Shown piece by piece: positions 16,293-24,462 of a stretch of DNA of 64,000 bases; the stretch's first letter is position 1, and the number at the start of each line of letters is the position of its first letter. Origin of the DNA: Azospirillum sp. TSH100 (lineage in GTDB: Bacteria > Pseudomonadota > Alphaproteobacteria > Azospirillales > Azospirillaceae); the NCBI RefSeq assembly GCF_004923295.1, contig NZ_CP039635.1, positions 764,501 through 828,500 of the forward strand. Direction: 5' to 3'. The position numbers and the translations under genes were made by a program. The notes beneath the pieces are model-generated. The model saw only the letters and a program-made list of their open reading frames with translations, searched no databases and was not told the origin of the DNA.

Positions 16293-18715
16293 GCCGTTCC
16301 GGTGACGACCGGGCGCCGGCGCAGGGACAGGAAGGACAGCGCCAGATGAAGCAGCAGCGCGGCCGCCAGCCCGAGGCCGATCAGCGTCGCGCCGGCTCCG
16401 CCGGCGACCGCAGCGGCGCTGAACAGCATCGGACCGATGACCTGACCGATCTTGCGTGCGTTCAGATGGTAGGATTGCGGCACGGCCAGCCCATGGGTGC
16501 CAACCACCGGCAGCCGCTCCAGATAGCGCTGCTGCGCGGTCAGGCCGAAACTGTCGCTGAGGCCGAGAAGCAGGATCGCCAGGAACGCCCCCATCAGGCT
16601 GCCGGTCAGCGCGAAGGTCGTCAGCCCCGCGGCCATGATGAGGCCGGAGGCCAGGACCGGCAGGCCGGGTGCGACGCCGCTCGACCGCATCAGGCGCGAC
16701 AGCAGCGGGCCGAGATAGACGATGCACAGCCCATAGAGCAGGAAAGCCTGCCCGACCGTGGAGGCCGGTTTGCCCAGCCCGCTGGCGAACAGGGGAAAAT
16801 AATAGATCAGGAACATGCTGCAGGCGGAGGTCGGCACCGACACCAGCAGCAGAAAGGCGAGGAAGGACCCGTCGCTCCACACCCGCCGCCCGGCTGCTGC
16901 GGCGTCCGGCTTGTCGACAGCGGCGGTCGCGGCAGCGGCGGCCGCGACGGGGGCGGCTTCTCCCGTCGGCTCGGGTGTCAGAAGCAGCAACTGCGCGATG
17001 CCCAGCGTCAGCACGACGGCGGCGATCAGGAAGACGGCATGGGGCCCGATCTCGTCCGCCAGCAGACTGCCGACGACGGCACCGCAATTGACGCCGACAT
17101 ACATTCCGGAAAACAGGTCGGAATAGGCCCCGGTGGCCGGATCGACCCGGCGGACACGGTCGATCAGGCGGTACAGCCCCATCAGAGCCGTCATCGTCCC
17201 GGCCCCCAACAGGCCGCGCGCCACCACGAACAGGACCGGATCGCCGGTCAGCCCGGAGGTCAGCGCCCCCAGCGCGGCGACCGCCAGACCGGCGGCGGTC
17301 ATCGTCCGCCAGGGCAGGCGTGCGCTGATCCGTCCCGCCAGCAGGATCGCCAGCGCGCCGCACAGCATCTCCGCCGACACCGGAATCGCCGCCGCCTGGG
17401 GCGGGGCCAGCCCGAACAGGCCGCTGTCGAAGGTCTGCATGATGACGGGCACGAAGGACGCCGACAGGAACATGCCGAAATACAGCATGAAGGTGAGGAA
17501 GCGCAGGCCGGCGAGGGAGCGGTCGGTCGCGGCGGGACTACTCCCGACCCCCTCCGCCTCGGTTTTCGCCTCCATCGGCCGGCGCATCCGCCGGCTGAAG
17601 AAGGCGTGCAGTTCATAGATGAACATCAGCGAGATGATCAGGATCGTCACGTTGTTGGCGACGACCTCCAGCACGTTGCGCTGGATGTAATCGCTGTCGA
17701 TGACGATGCGCAGGGTCGGCGTGACGAGATCGGCGTCGGTAGCCAGCGCCCGTCCGGTCACCAGATCCCCCCTGGCCGCCGGCTGGCCGGAGCCGAGCGA
17801 TCCCGGCAGGTCGGCTCCTTCCGGAACGGCCAGCGACATGCCCTTGAAGTGTGGAACGATGGCGATGATCTCGCGGAAATAATCGTCGATGCCCGAGAAG
17901 GAGCGGTAGGTCGCCCCGCGCCCGATGATCGAGGCGATGTCCGTCGCGACGATGTTCTCGACGATCCCGGTGGTGTTCTCCACGGTGCGCAGATAGGCGT
18001 CGCTGAAGGCGCCATAGCCGGTCACGCCGACCGAGATCTGCACCAGCGCCGCGACGGCGAGCGCCGTCCGTCCGGAGTGGGGCCGTCCGGAGGCGTTGCG
18101 CGCCGGCAGAAGGGCGAGGCCGCCCAGCAGGAGGATCGCGACGGCGCCCAGCCCGCCGACGAAGATCAGGGTGTGGCGTTCGAAGTCGCGGACGTAATTG
18201 TCGATCACCGCGTCGCCGGCCGCGATCACCAGCGTGCCGATCCAGCGCCCGTCGCCGGGATCGCGGATCGGCAGGAACAGCTTGTGCGACCGGTTGTCCG
18301 TGTCGTGGTAGTTGAAGGACGGGCTGTGCTGGAATTCCCCGGCCGTCCTGCGCTGCTCGTAGCCGGTCAGCCGGTCGCCGATCCGGTCCTTGAAGCCGTA
18401 GGTGCCGATGGCGTAGGCCACCTGTCCGTCCGGCAGCGCCACGGCGACCCCGTCCGCCTGCGGCAGATAGGTCTTCAGCTGGCTGAGCGCCCGCTCCATG
18501 CCGAAGAAATTCTCGATGGTCTTGCCGTACTTCACCGCATATTCGATGCTGGTGACCACCTTCCGCCCGGCGACCCCGAAGGTCGAGAACAGCGCGTCGC
18601 CGCAATCCCGCCGGAAGGTGCCGAGATTGACGCCGGCGCTGAAGACCAGCGCCGCCACGATCAGCAGCACCGACGGAAGGAAGGTCGCCAGGAAACGGCC
18701 GGTCTTGCGTTGCAC
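16289..18715 (-). CDS. sensor-MFS fusion: two periplasmic sensor modules joined to a 12-helix MFS domain
   Basis: The protein is 808 residues, twice the usual MFS length. TM1 (12-30) and TM2 (182-204) bracket a periplasmic module of about 150 residues. TM3 (216-235) and TM4 (352-372) bracket a second one of about 115 residues. Both read like Cache/CHASE-type extracytoplasmic sensors with long helices next to the membrane (I see no HAMP, kinase or methyl-accepting output). Residues about 400-800 are a full MFS transporter (GLRFLTFMLYFGMFLSAS; a weak loop 2-3 motif; an Ala-rich central loop near 610-630). The start is GTG 18715 with GAGAGGAA 7 nt upstream. I infer a transporter whose activity is gated by a periplasmic signal. 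It lies between a substrate-binding protein (32 bp) and GNAT (ATGA overlap). Confidence 0.85.
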   Translation of the reverse strand: MQRKTGRFLATFLPSVLLIVAALVFSAGVNLGTFRRDCGDALFSTFGVAGRKVVTSIEYAVKYGKTIENFFGMERALSQLKTYLPQADGVAVALPDGQVAYAIGTYGFKDRIGDRLTGYEQRRTAGEFQHSPSFNYHDTDNRSHKLFLPIRDPGDGRWIGTLVIAAGDAVIDNYVRDFERHTLIFVGGLGAVAILLLGGLALLPARNASGRPHSGRTALAVAALVQISVGVTGYGAFSDAYLRTVENTTGIVENIVATDIASIIGRGATYRSFSGIDDYFREIIAIVPHFKGMSLAVPEGADLPGSLGSGQPAARGDLVTGRALATDADLVTPTLRIVIDSDYIQRNVLEVVANNVTILIISLMFIYELHAFFSRRMRRPMEAKTEAEGVGSSPAATDRSLAGLRFLTFMLYFGMFLSASFVPVIMQTFDSGLFGLAPPQAAAIPVSAEMLCGALAILLAGRISARLPWRTMTAAGLAVAALGALTSGLTGDPVLFVVARGLLGAGTMTALMGLYRLIDRVRRVDPATGAYSDLFSGMYVGVNCGAVVGSLLADEIGPHAVFLIAAVVLTLGIAQLLLLTPEPTGEAAPVAAAAAATAAVDKPDAAAAGRRVWSDGSFLAFLLLVSVPTSACSMFLIYYFPLFASGLGKPASTVGQAFLLYGLCIVYLGPLLSRLMRSSGVAPGLPVLASGLIMAAGLTTFALTGSLMGAFLAILLLGLSDSFGLTAQQRYLERLPVVGTHGLAVPQSYHLNARKIGQVIGPMLFSAAAVAGGAGATLIGLGLAAALLLHLALSFLSLRRRPVVTGTA

Positions 18716-18747
18716 GTGACGGTTCCTCTCGGCTGGTGTCGGGCCGC

Positions 18748-19926
18748 TCAAGGCATTGCGCGGAGGCTGGTGTAGATGTTGTCGGCGGCCAGCAGCGCCG
18801 ACATCGCCGGGCGGTAGCCCATCCGGCTCGCGACCGCGAGGTTCCACGCGATGGTGGGCGTGTCGAAATAGATCTGACGCATGTCAGCCAGCTTCTCGCC
18901 GTTGGCCAGCCGGGCGATCACCGACGCGCCGAACTGGCCGATCCCGTCGAAGTCGCCGCGGGCGACGCTCATCAGGGCGCCCTGCGCCACCTCCTCCGGT
19001 CCCAGCTGCGAGAAGGTGGGGATGCCGCGTTCCTGGAAGACGCGGACCAGGGCCGGAAAGCGGTCCAGGCTCCAGCGGCCGAAGGTGATGTACATGGCGT
19101 CCACCCGCTGGGCGAGGTCGCTCCAGGCGGCGGCGAGATCGGCGTAATAGCGCTCCTGATCGTCGGGGCCGGCGGGTGCCTGGACATGGCGCGCCACCAG
19201 TTCGTAGCCCAGTTGTCCCGCCACGGCTTCGATGTCGGCGATGGAGGCGATGGCCCGGCCGGCCGGGCTGTTCTCGTAGGCGATCCCCAGCCGGCGGAAG
19301 CCGAAGGTCTCATGGAAGATACGGAGCTGGCGGTGGTAGCGCTGGGGATCGACATGGGCCCAGACGTGATCGCGGCCGGATTGTTCGGCGGCGGTGACGA
19401 TGCCGGCGGCGACGGCATTGGTCGTGGAGAACACCAGCGTCGGGACGCTGTGACGGTCCACCGCCAGCTTGCGCCCGGCGATGGTGCCCATCACGATCAT
19501 CAGATCGATGTCGCCACCGCTCTCCAGCCGTTGCAGGATCGGTTCCGCCGGCGCCTGATCCAGCCCGCCGTACCAGCCGTCGGCGACGAAGCGGATCCGC
19601 GGCCCCAGATCGTGCGCCGACAGCCAGCGCCACAGCGCCTGGCTGTCGGTCTGGCCGGCATCATAGGGCATCCGTGCCGCCCCATTCAGCCAGGACAGGG
19701 CGTCCAACCCTTTCACGATGCTGGCCAGGGTGCCCGCATAGTTGCCGTAGGGCATCGTCTCGGCATAGCCGATCCGCCAATGGCGCCCGTCGGTCAGCCT
19801 GGGCAGCAAGGCGTTGTCGGTCGCGCGGCCGGCCCCGGCAGCGCCCGGAAGGAGCGTGCCCAGGACCGCCGCGCCGGCACCGGCGATCATCCGGCGCCGG
19901 TTCACGATCTGACCGGATCCCGTCAT
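18748..19926 (-). CDS. ABC_sub_bind-type periplasmic binding protein (no ABC partner nearby)
   Basis: The 392-residue protein begins with a twin-arginine signal (NRRRMIAGAGAAVLG). It has the two-lobed fold of the TrpX-like ABC_sub_bind family, seen in segments such as VMGTIAGRKLAVDR, FSTTNAVAAGIV and RRLGIAYENSPAGRA. Members usually work with a TrpYZ-type permease and ATPase. None lies here: the neighbours are an alanine racemase homologue upstream (ATGA overlap) and the sensor-MFS gene downstream. I infer that it delivers a ligand to the sensor-MFS protein or acts as a co-receptor. The ligand is unknown. Confidence 0.82.
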   Translation of the reverse strand: MTGSGQIVNRRRMIAGAGAAVLGTLLPGAAGAGRATDNALLPRLTDGRHWRIGYAETMPYGNYAGTLASIVKGLDALSWLNGAARMPYDAGQTDSQALWRWLSAHDLGPRIRFVADGWYGGLDQAPAEPILQRLESGGDIDLMIVMGTIAGRKLAVDRHSVPTLVFSTTNAVAAGIVTAAEQSGRDHVWAHVDPQRYHRQLRIFHETFGFRRLGIAYENSPAGRAIASIADIEAVAGQLGYELVARHVQAPAGPDDQERYYADLAAAWSDLAQRVDAMYITFGRWSLDRFPALVRVFQERGIPTFSQLGPEEVAQGALMSVARGDFDGIGQFGASVIARLANGEKLADMRQIYFDTPTIAWNLAVASRMGYRPAMSALLAADNIYTSLRAMP

Positions 19927-21098
19927 TCCTCACCCCCCACCTGTCCGACGGACCGGCGCGCCACGCGCGGCCCCAGCATCAGAATGGCCGACGGGCGGAT
20001 GCCGTTGGCCTTGCCGATGTCCTCCACCGTGATCGTCTCGATGCCCTGGGTGCCGACGAACACCGCCTCGTCGCCCAGAGCGGCTTCGGGTATGTCGGTG
20101 ACGTCGGCCAGAACCTTTCCCATGAAGGCTTCGCCGATCAGCGGCGCCCGCCGCCCGCGGATCAGCACGGCGCTGTCCCGGAAGCGCAGCAGGAAGGGAA
20201 GGTCGGCATAGCCCACCGGAATCATCGCCGCCCGTCCTGCGCTCCGCCCCCCGTTCGAGCCCTCGCTCCGCCCCTCGTTCCGCTGCCGGGCGCCCGGGCT
20301 GTATCCGATGTCGTCCCCCGGGTCCAGTCTGCAGAGATGCGCGACGCGCGAGACCAGGTCCATCACCGGGCGGAAGGGGAACGGCGCGCCGCCGGCCTCG
20401 ACCATGCGGATGCCGTAGAGCACGGCACCCAGCCGCACCATGTCGAACCGGGCGTCGGGGGCATTGAACAGGCCGGGGCTGGTGACGGCATGGACGAGCG
20501 GCGGTTTCGGCACATCCGCCGGCAGCCGGTCGATCAGGGTGCGGAAGCCGGCGACCTCCCGCCCGATCTGGACGGGATCGTCACGATAGGGGCCGATCAT
20601 GTGGGTGAACAACCCGTCCAGCCGCAGATTGGCGAAGCCGCGCACCCTGCGCAGGAGGACCGCCACGTCACCCCGGTCCACGCCCAGCCCGGCGCCGTCC
20701 GACCTGACCCTGACATGGACGCCGGCCGGACGCCCGGCCCGGCGGGCGGCGGATTGCAGCGCCTCGGCCGCCTCGACGTCGCTGACGGTGGCGGTCAGGC
20801 CGGCGGCGATCATCGGGGAGGCGTCGCCGGGGCAAAGCGGGTTCATCACCAGGATCGGCGACGCGATCCCCTCCCGCCGCAGGTCCAGCCCTTCGTCCGG
20901 GCTGTCGACGGCCAGCCCGTCGATGCCTGCGCGTTCCAGCGTCCGCGACACCGCCAGGGCGCCGTGGCCATAGGCATTGGCCTTGACCACGCCAAGGATC
21001 CGGACGCCGGCCCCCAGGATCGATCTGGCCATCGCGAGGTTCGCCGCCAGCCGGTCGAGATGAAGGACGGCATGGCAGCCTGCGACATCATCGGTCAT
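19923..21098 (-). CDS. alanine racemase homologue with degenerate active-site motifs
   Basis: This 391-residue fold-type III PLP protein keeps the PLP lysine (K39 in GVVKANAYGHGA) and a tyrosine in the catalytic position (Y266 in DDIGYSPGAR). Other racemase motifs are altered: the usual DTGMxRxG is SDGAGLG, and the MDQ motif is MGK (FMGKVLADVTD). A polar insertion, roughly residues 272-288 and rich in Arg, Gly and Ser, follows Y266. Racemisation of alanine is therefore uncertain; another amino acid or a decarboxylase-like or regulatory role is possible. The ATG at 21098 has only a weak ribosome site. Its stop overlaps the start of the binding-protein gene (ATGA), which ties it to the sensor-MFS/GNAT operon rather than to cell-wall genes. 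Confidence 0.8.
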   Translation of the reverse strand: MTDDVAGCHAVLHLDRLAANLAMARSILGAGVRILGVVKANAYGHGALAVSRTLERAGIDGLAVDSPDEGLDLRREGIASPILVMNPLCPGDASPMIAAGLTATVSDVEAAEALQSAARRAGRPAGVHVRVRSDGAGLGVDRGDVAVLLRRVRGFANLRLDGLFTHMIGPYRDDPVQIGREVAGFRTLIDRLPADVPKPPLVHAVTSPGLFNAPDARFDMVRLGAVLYGIRMVEAGGAPFPFRPVMDLVSRVAHLCRLDPGDDIGYSPGARQRNEGRSEGSNGGRSAGRAAMIPVGYADLPFLLRFRDSAVLIRGRRAPLIGEAFMGKVLADVTDIPEAALGDEAVFVGTQGIETITVEDIGKANGIRPSAILMLGPRVARRSVGQVGGEE

Positions 21099-21198
21099 AA
21101 CGACCGGCCCAGCCCGCTGTTCTCGGGTGCTTGCATCGTCTCCGCTCCGGCCATGAAACCCGCAAGCTCCGGACCTTTCCACCCTCAATCCGCCGCCC

Positions 21199-21636
21199 TC
21201 AATGGACCGCCGCAGGAACGGCGCCGGCGGGAGCATAGGCTCCGGCCGGGTCTGGTTCCTGCGCCGTCCCGTGTTCGGCGCCCGGTGCGGTGGCATGTCC
21301 GGCGGCCGGTCCGGTGCCGTGCCCCCCACCATGCCCTCCGCCATGGCTGTTGTTGATGCCGAGCAGTCCGTAGATCACCAGGAGCAGGACGTTGGTGCTG
21401 TGGCCGCCGTCATGGCTGCCATCATGACTTTCGCCATGGGCCTTGCCCTTGTCGCGGTGAGGCGATGCATGCTTGGCATCGGCGTGGGCCGGCACCGCAT
21501 GGCGGGCGTAGCGACCGCCATGCCCGCTGCTGCTGCCATGCCCACCCGACGCAACGGCCGGCGCCGCTGCGATCAGGATCGCCATCGCCGCTGCGGTCGC
21601 CGTGGCGACGGTCGTGTGGTGCGCGCTCCGCCTCAT
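21199..21636 (-). CDS. small exported His/Gly-rich protein
   Basis: The 145-residue protein has a signal peptide (residues about 1-30, ending APAVASG). It then has a low-complexity part with many His and Gly residues (GGHGSSSGHGG, SHDGSHDGGH, GGGHGGGHG), interrupted by one hydrophobic segment (NVLLLVIYGLLGI, about 83-95). Histidine clusters suggest binding of Zn, Ni, Cu or Co in the periplasm, perhaps anchored by the hydrophobic segment. No family is recognised. The ATG at 21636 has GAGGAGGG 7 nt upstream. It lies 25 bp after the TPR gene and 100 bp before the racemase homologue. Confidence 0.75.
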   Translation of the reverse strand: MRRSAHHTTVATATAAAMAILIAAAPAVASGGHGSSSGHGGRYARHAVPAHADAKHASPHRDKGKAHGESHDGSHDGGHSTNVLLLVIYGLLGINNSHGGGHGGGHGTGPAAGHATAPGAEHGTAQEPDPAGAYAPAGAVPAAVH

Positions 21637-21661
21637 GCTTCGGCCCTCCTCTGCCACGCCG

Positions 21662-22750
21662 TCAGTTCATGTTGGCGGTGGCCGGTACGTTCTGGACGGT
21701 GCCGATCAGGTTTTCGGTATAGACGACCTCCTTCGGCGCAAGCTTCAGCGCCTTGGCGGTCATCCGCTCCGCCTCCTCGCGGCGTCCATGGGCACTCAGC
21801 ACCTCGGCCCAGCTCGAATAGACGTCGGAGAAGTTGGGATCGGTACGGCTGGACTCGTCGAACTTGGCGTAGGCCTCTTCGATCCGGCCGGTCAGGGCCA
21901 GGGTGAAGCCCCATTCGCTCAGTGCCGCCGCCTTCACCGCCGGGCTCTGGGCCACGTTGGGGTGCTCCACCACCGCCGCGAAGTTCTTCACCGCCGCGTC
22001 ATACTCGCCGAGCCTGGCATTGACGACACCCAGGTTCAGGACCGGCGACAGGAAATTGGGGTCGAGATGCACCGCCTCCTCGAACTGGTGGATGGCGCCG
22101 TGGCGGTCGTTCTGCTGGTACAGGACCATGCCCCACAGATTGTGCAGCCACGGGGCATAGCGCGAGTCGTGCCCTTCCAGTTCGAGGCGCAGGATCTCCA
22201 GCGTCGGGGTGAAGTCGCGCGACAGCCGGTCGCGCTTGAACTGGTAGGCGGCCAGGATATAGGGGTTCACCACCCGCATCGCCTCATAGGCGACGCCATG
22301 GATCAGCCCCTTCATGTTGTCGACCGAGCCGTTGCGCTGGATGCGCGTCTTGTTGTGGTGGCTGTCGTAGCTGCGCAGGATGAATTCGACCTGCTGGTCG
22401 TGGCGCACGATCTCCCCGGAGAAGGTGAAGGGAATCATGTGGGCCGATTCCTGCACCACGCGGATCAGCGGGGTGACGCCGAGATATTCGCCCAGCACCG
22501 AGGTGGCGCTCTGGTCGGCGTGAAGCTCGACCTGGCGGGCTTCGGCCTTGGTGAAGGCCTGCCGCTCGATCTCCTGCATCTCGTCGGCCAGCTTGGTGAT
22601 GACCACCGCCGGTGTCAGGCCGGTCTCCTGGGAGATCGAATCGGGCACGTCGACATAGTCGAAATGGATGGTCTGGGTGTCGGTGAAGACGGCGAAGCCG
22701 AAGGCCATCGCCAGCGTCACCAAAGGAATTGTGAGAATGCCGAAATCCAT
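21662..22750 (-). CDS. membrane-anchored TPR protein
   Basis: The 362-residue protein has an N-terminal transmembrane segment (LTIPLVTLAMAFGFAVF). A region without recognised domain (about 25-190) follows. The C-terminal half is made of helix pairs of the tetratricopeptide type (LHNLWGMVLYQQNDRHGAI, FLSPVLNLGVVNARLGEY, KAAALSEWGFTLALTGRIEEAY, VYSSWAEVLSAHGRREEA). These repeats normally scaffold protein partners. In this operon (peptide-binding protein upstream, His-rich exported protein downstream) it probably faces the periplasm and assembles the other components; this is inference. Confidence 0.82.
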   Translation of the reverse strand: MDFGILTIPLVTLAMAFGFAVFTDTQTIHFDYVDVPDSISQETGLTPAVVITKLADEMQEIERQAFTKAEARQVELHADQSATSVLGEYLGVTPLIRVVQESAHMIPFTFSGEIVRHDQQVEFILRSYDSHHNKTRIQRNGSVDNMKGLIHGVAYEAMRVVNPYILAAYQFKRDRLSRDFTPTLEILRLELEGHDSRYAPWLHNLWGMVLYQQNDRHGAIHQFEEAVHLDPNFLSPVLNLGVVNARLGEYDAAVKNFAAVVEHPNVAQSPAVKAAALSEWGFTLALTGRIEEAYAKFDESSRTDPNFSDVYSSWAEVLSAHGRREEAERMTAKALKLAPKEVVYTENLIGTVQNVPATANMN

Positions 22751-22842
22751 CTTGTCCCCCCTGTCGCTCTGCTTTCGCTGTGCTGTCTGTCCGCCGTCAG
22801 CCCGCTGCGGACGCCGCCCTTGCGGCAGTCATAAGGCAGCGG

Positions 22843-24462
22843 TCATGAGGCGGCCTTGCCGGCGAAGGACAGGAAGCGGCTGGGATGGACATCGCGCACG
22901 TTGTAGACCCAGCCCTTGATCTTCTGGCTGACCAGCGACTTGGTGGAGAAGTGGTAGATCGGGATGACCGGGTTGTCGTCGATCATCGTCTTCTCGGCCT
23001 GGGCGAGCAGGCTGGAGCGCTGGGCCGCATCCTCGCTGGCCGCCGCCTTGGCAAGCAGCTCATCATACTTGCGGCTGCGGTAGCCGGGATCGTTGCGCGG
23101 CGGCAGGGCGGTGGACAGCATCAGATTGAGGAAGACGGTGGGGTCGGCGTAATCGCCGATCCAGGCCGCGCGCACGATCTGGAAATCGCGCCGGGCGCGG
23201 CGCTTGAGATAGTCGGTGCGCTCGACGCCGACCGGCTTGACCTGGATGCCCTTGCCGAAGGCGTCCTGCCACATGGAGACGACGGCGTCGGCGATGACGC
23301 GGTTGTTTTCCGACTGGTTGTAGAGGATTTCGACCGTCAGCGGCTGCATCGGGCTGAAGCCCGCGGTGGAGAACAGGCGGCGCGCCTCGCGCAGGCGGTT
23401 CTCCATCGGTTCGGAGATGAAGTCTGCGGTCTGGCGGCGGTAGTTGGGGACGATGGGCGGCACCAGCCCATAGGCCGGGGTCTCGCCGGCGCGGGTGACC
23501 TTGTCGACGATGTTCTCGCGGTTGACCGCCAGCGACAACGCGCGGCGCAGGTCGCGGTTGCTCTTGAAGGGTTCGACCGTGAGGTTGAAGGCGTAATAGT
23601 AGGTGGCGAGGAAGGGCCTGTTCCAGAACACCTTCGGTTCGGTCAGCGAGATCCACTTCACGCGGTCCTGCGGAACCTCGTAGGTGAGGTGGAGGGCTCC
23701 GGCCTTGAAGCGGTCGACCTCCTCGGCGGAATCGTCGATGGGGAAGAAGTTGACGCGATCGATGGCGACGCTGCCGTTGTCATGGAAGTTGGCGTTCTTG
23801 GCGAGGCCGATCTGTTGATGGGCGCGCCATTCCTCCAGCACATAGGCACCGTTGCTGACCATCTTGCCGGGGTCGGTCCAGCGTTCGCGCTGGGATTCGA
23901 CGGTGGCGCGGTGCACGGGCAGCGCGCTGTTGTCGGCGGCGATCAGATCGAGGAAATAGGGGGTGGCCGCCTCGAGCGCGATGGTCACGGTGCGCGGGTC
24001 CGGCGCCGCCACGCCCAGCGTGTCGGCCGGCTTGGCACCGTCGATGACGGCCGCGGCGCCCTTGATCACGCGCATGTTGGAGGAAGGCTGGATGCCGTCC
24101 TTGGGCGTCAGGGCGCGGCGCAGGCTGTAGACGAAATCCTCCGCCGTGATCGGATCGCCATTGGACCAGCGGGCGTCGGCGCGGAGCTGGAAGCTGTAGA
24201 GCTTGCCGTCATCCGACACCTGCCAGCTTTCGGCGACGCCCGGCAGGATGCGGCCGTCGGGGCCGTACACCACCAGCCCCTCGAACAGGTCGCGCAGAAT
24301 GTTCGATTCGATGCGCCCGTCCGTGCGGTGCGGGTCCAGCGTCGACGGTTCGCCGCCATTGCCGCGATTCAGCACCGTCGCAGCCTGCGCCGCCGTCCCG
24401 GCGAAAAGCGCAAGCCCGGCGGCAAGCATCACCGCCGATACCCTCTTCGTTAGCTCTGTCAC
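22843..24462 (-). CDS. OppA/DppA-type peptide-binding protein (first gene of the operon, no ABC partner)
   Basis: The 539-residue protein has a Sec signal peptide cleaved near AAQA-ATV. It has the SBP family 5 landmarks: GGEPSTLDPH, LFEGLVVYGPDGRILPG, AESWQVSDDG, the WSNGDPITAEDFVYSLRR segment and a C-terminal DDNPVIPIYHF. The family binds oligopeptides, and some members bind other solutes such as murein peptides. No permease or ATPase gene is adjacent; the next genes are the TPR, His-rich and racemase-like ones. It lies 92 bp upstream of the TPR gene, with a small GCCGC-AAGG-GCGGC hairpin (22813-22826) between. Confidence 0.88.
   Translation of the reverse strand: MTELTKRVSAVMLAAGLALFAGTAAQAATVLNRGNGGEPSTLDPHRTDGRIESNILRDLFEGLVVYGPDGRILPGVAESWQVSDDGKLYSFQLRADARWSNGDPITAEDFVYSLRRALTPKDGIQPSSNMRVIKGAAAVIDGAKPADTLGVAAPDPRTVTIALEAATPYFLDLIAADNSALPVHRATVESQRERWTDPGKMVSNGAYVLEEWRAHQQIGLAKNANFHDNGSVAIDRVNFFPIDDSAEEVDRFKAGALHLTYEVPQDRVKWISLTEPKVFWNRPFLATYYYAFNLTVEPFKSNRDLRRALSLAVNRENIVDKVTRAGETPAYGLVPPIVPNYRRQTADFISEPMENRLREARRLFSTAGFSPMQPLTVEILYNQSENNRVIADAVVSMWQDAFGKGIQVKPVGVERTDYLKRRARRDFQIVRAAWIGDYADPTVFLNLMLSTALPPRNDPGYRSRKYDELLAKAAASEDAAQRSSLLAQAEKTMIDDNPVIPIYHFSTKSLVSQKIKGWVYNVRDVHPSRFLSFAGKAAS

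Noticed and set aside
16346..18775. 809-residue plus-strand frame opposite the sensor-MFS gene
   Set aside because: It is Gln/Arg/Asp-rich with no hydrophobic pattern. The opposite strand encodes transmembrane and sensor segments with a good GTG start and coupling to GNAT.
18748..24462. Treating the two binding proteins as parts of complete ABC importers
   Set aside because: No ATPase or permease gene occurs between 12 and 28 kb.
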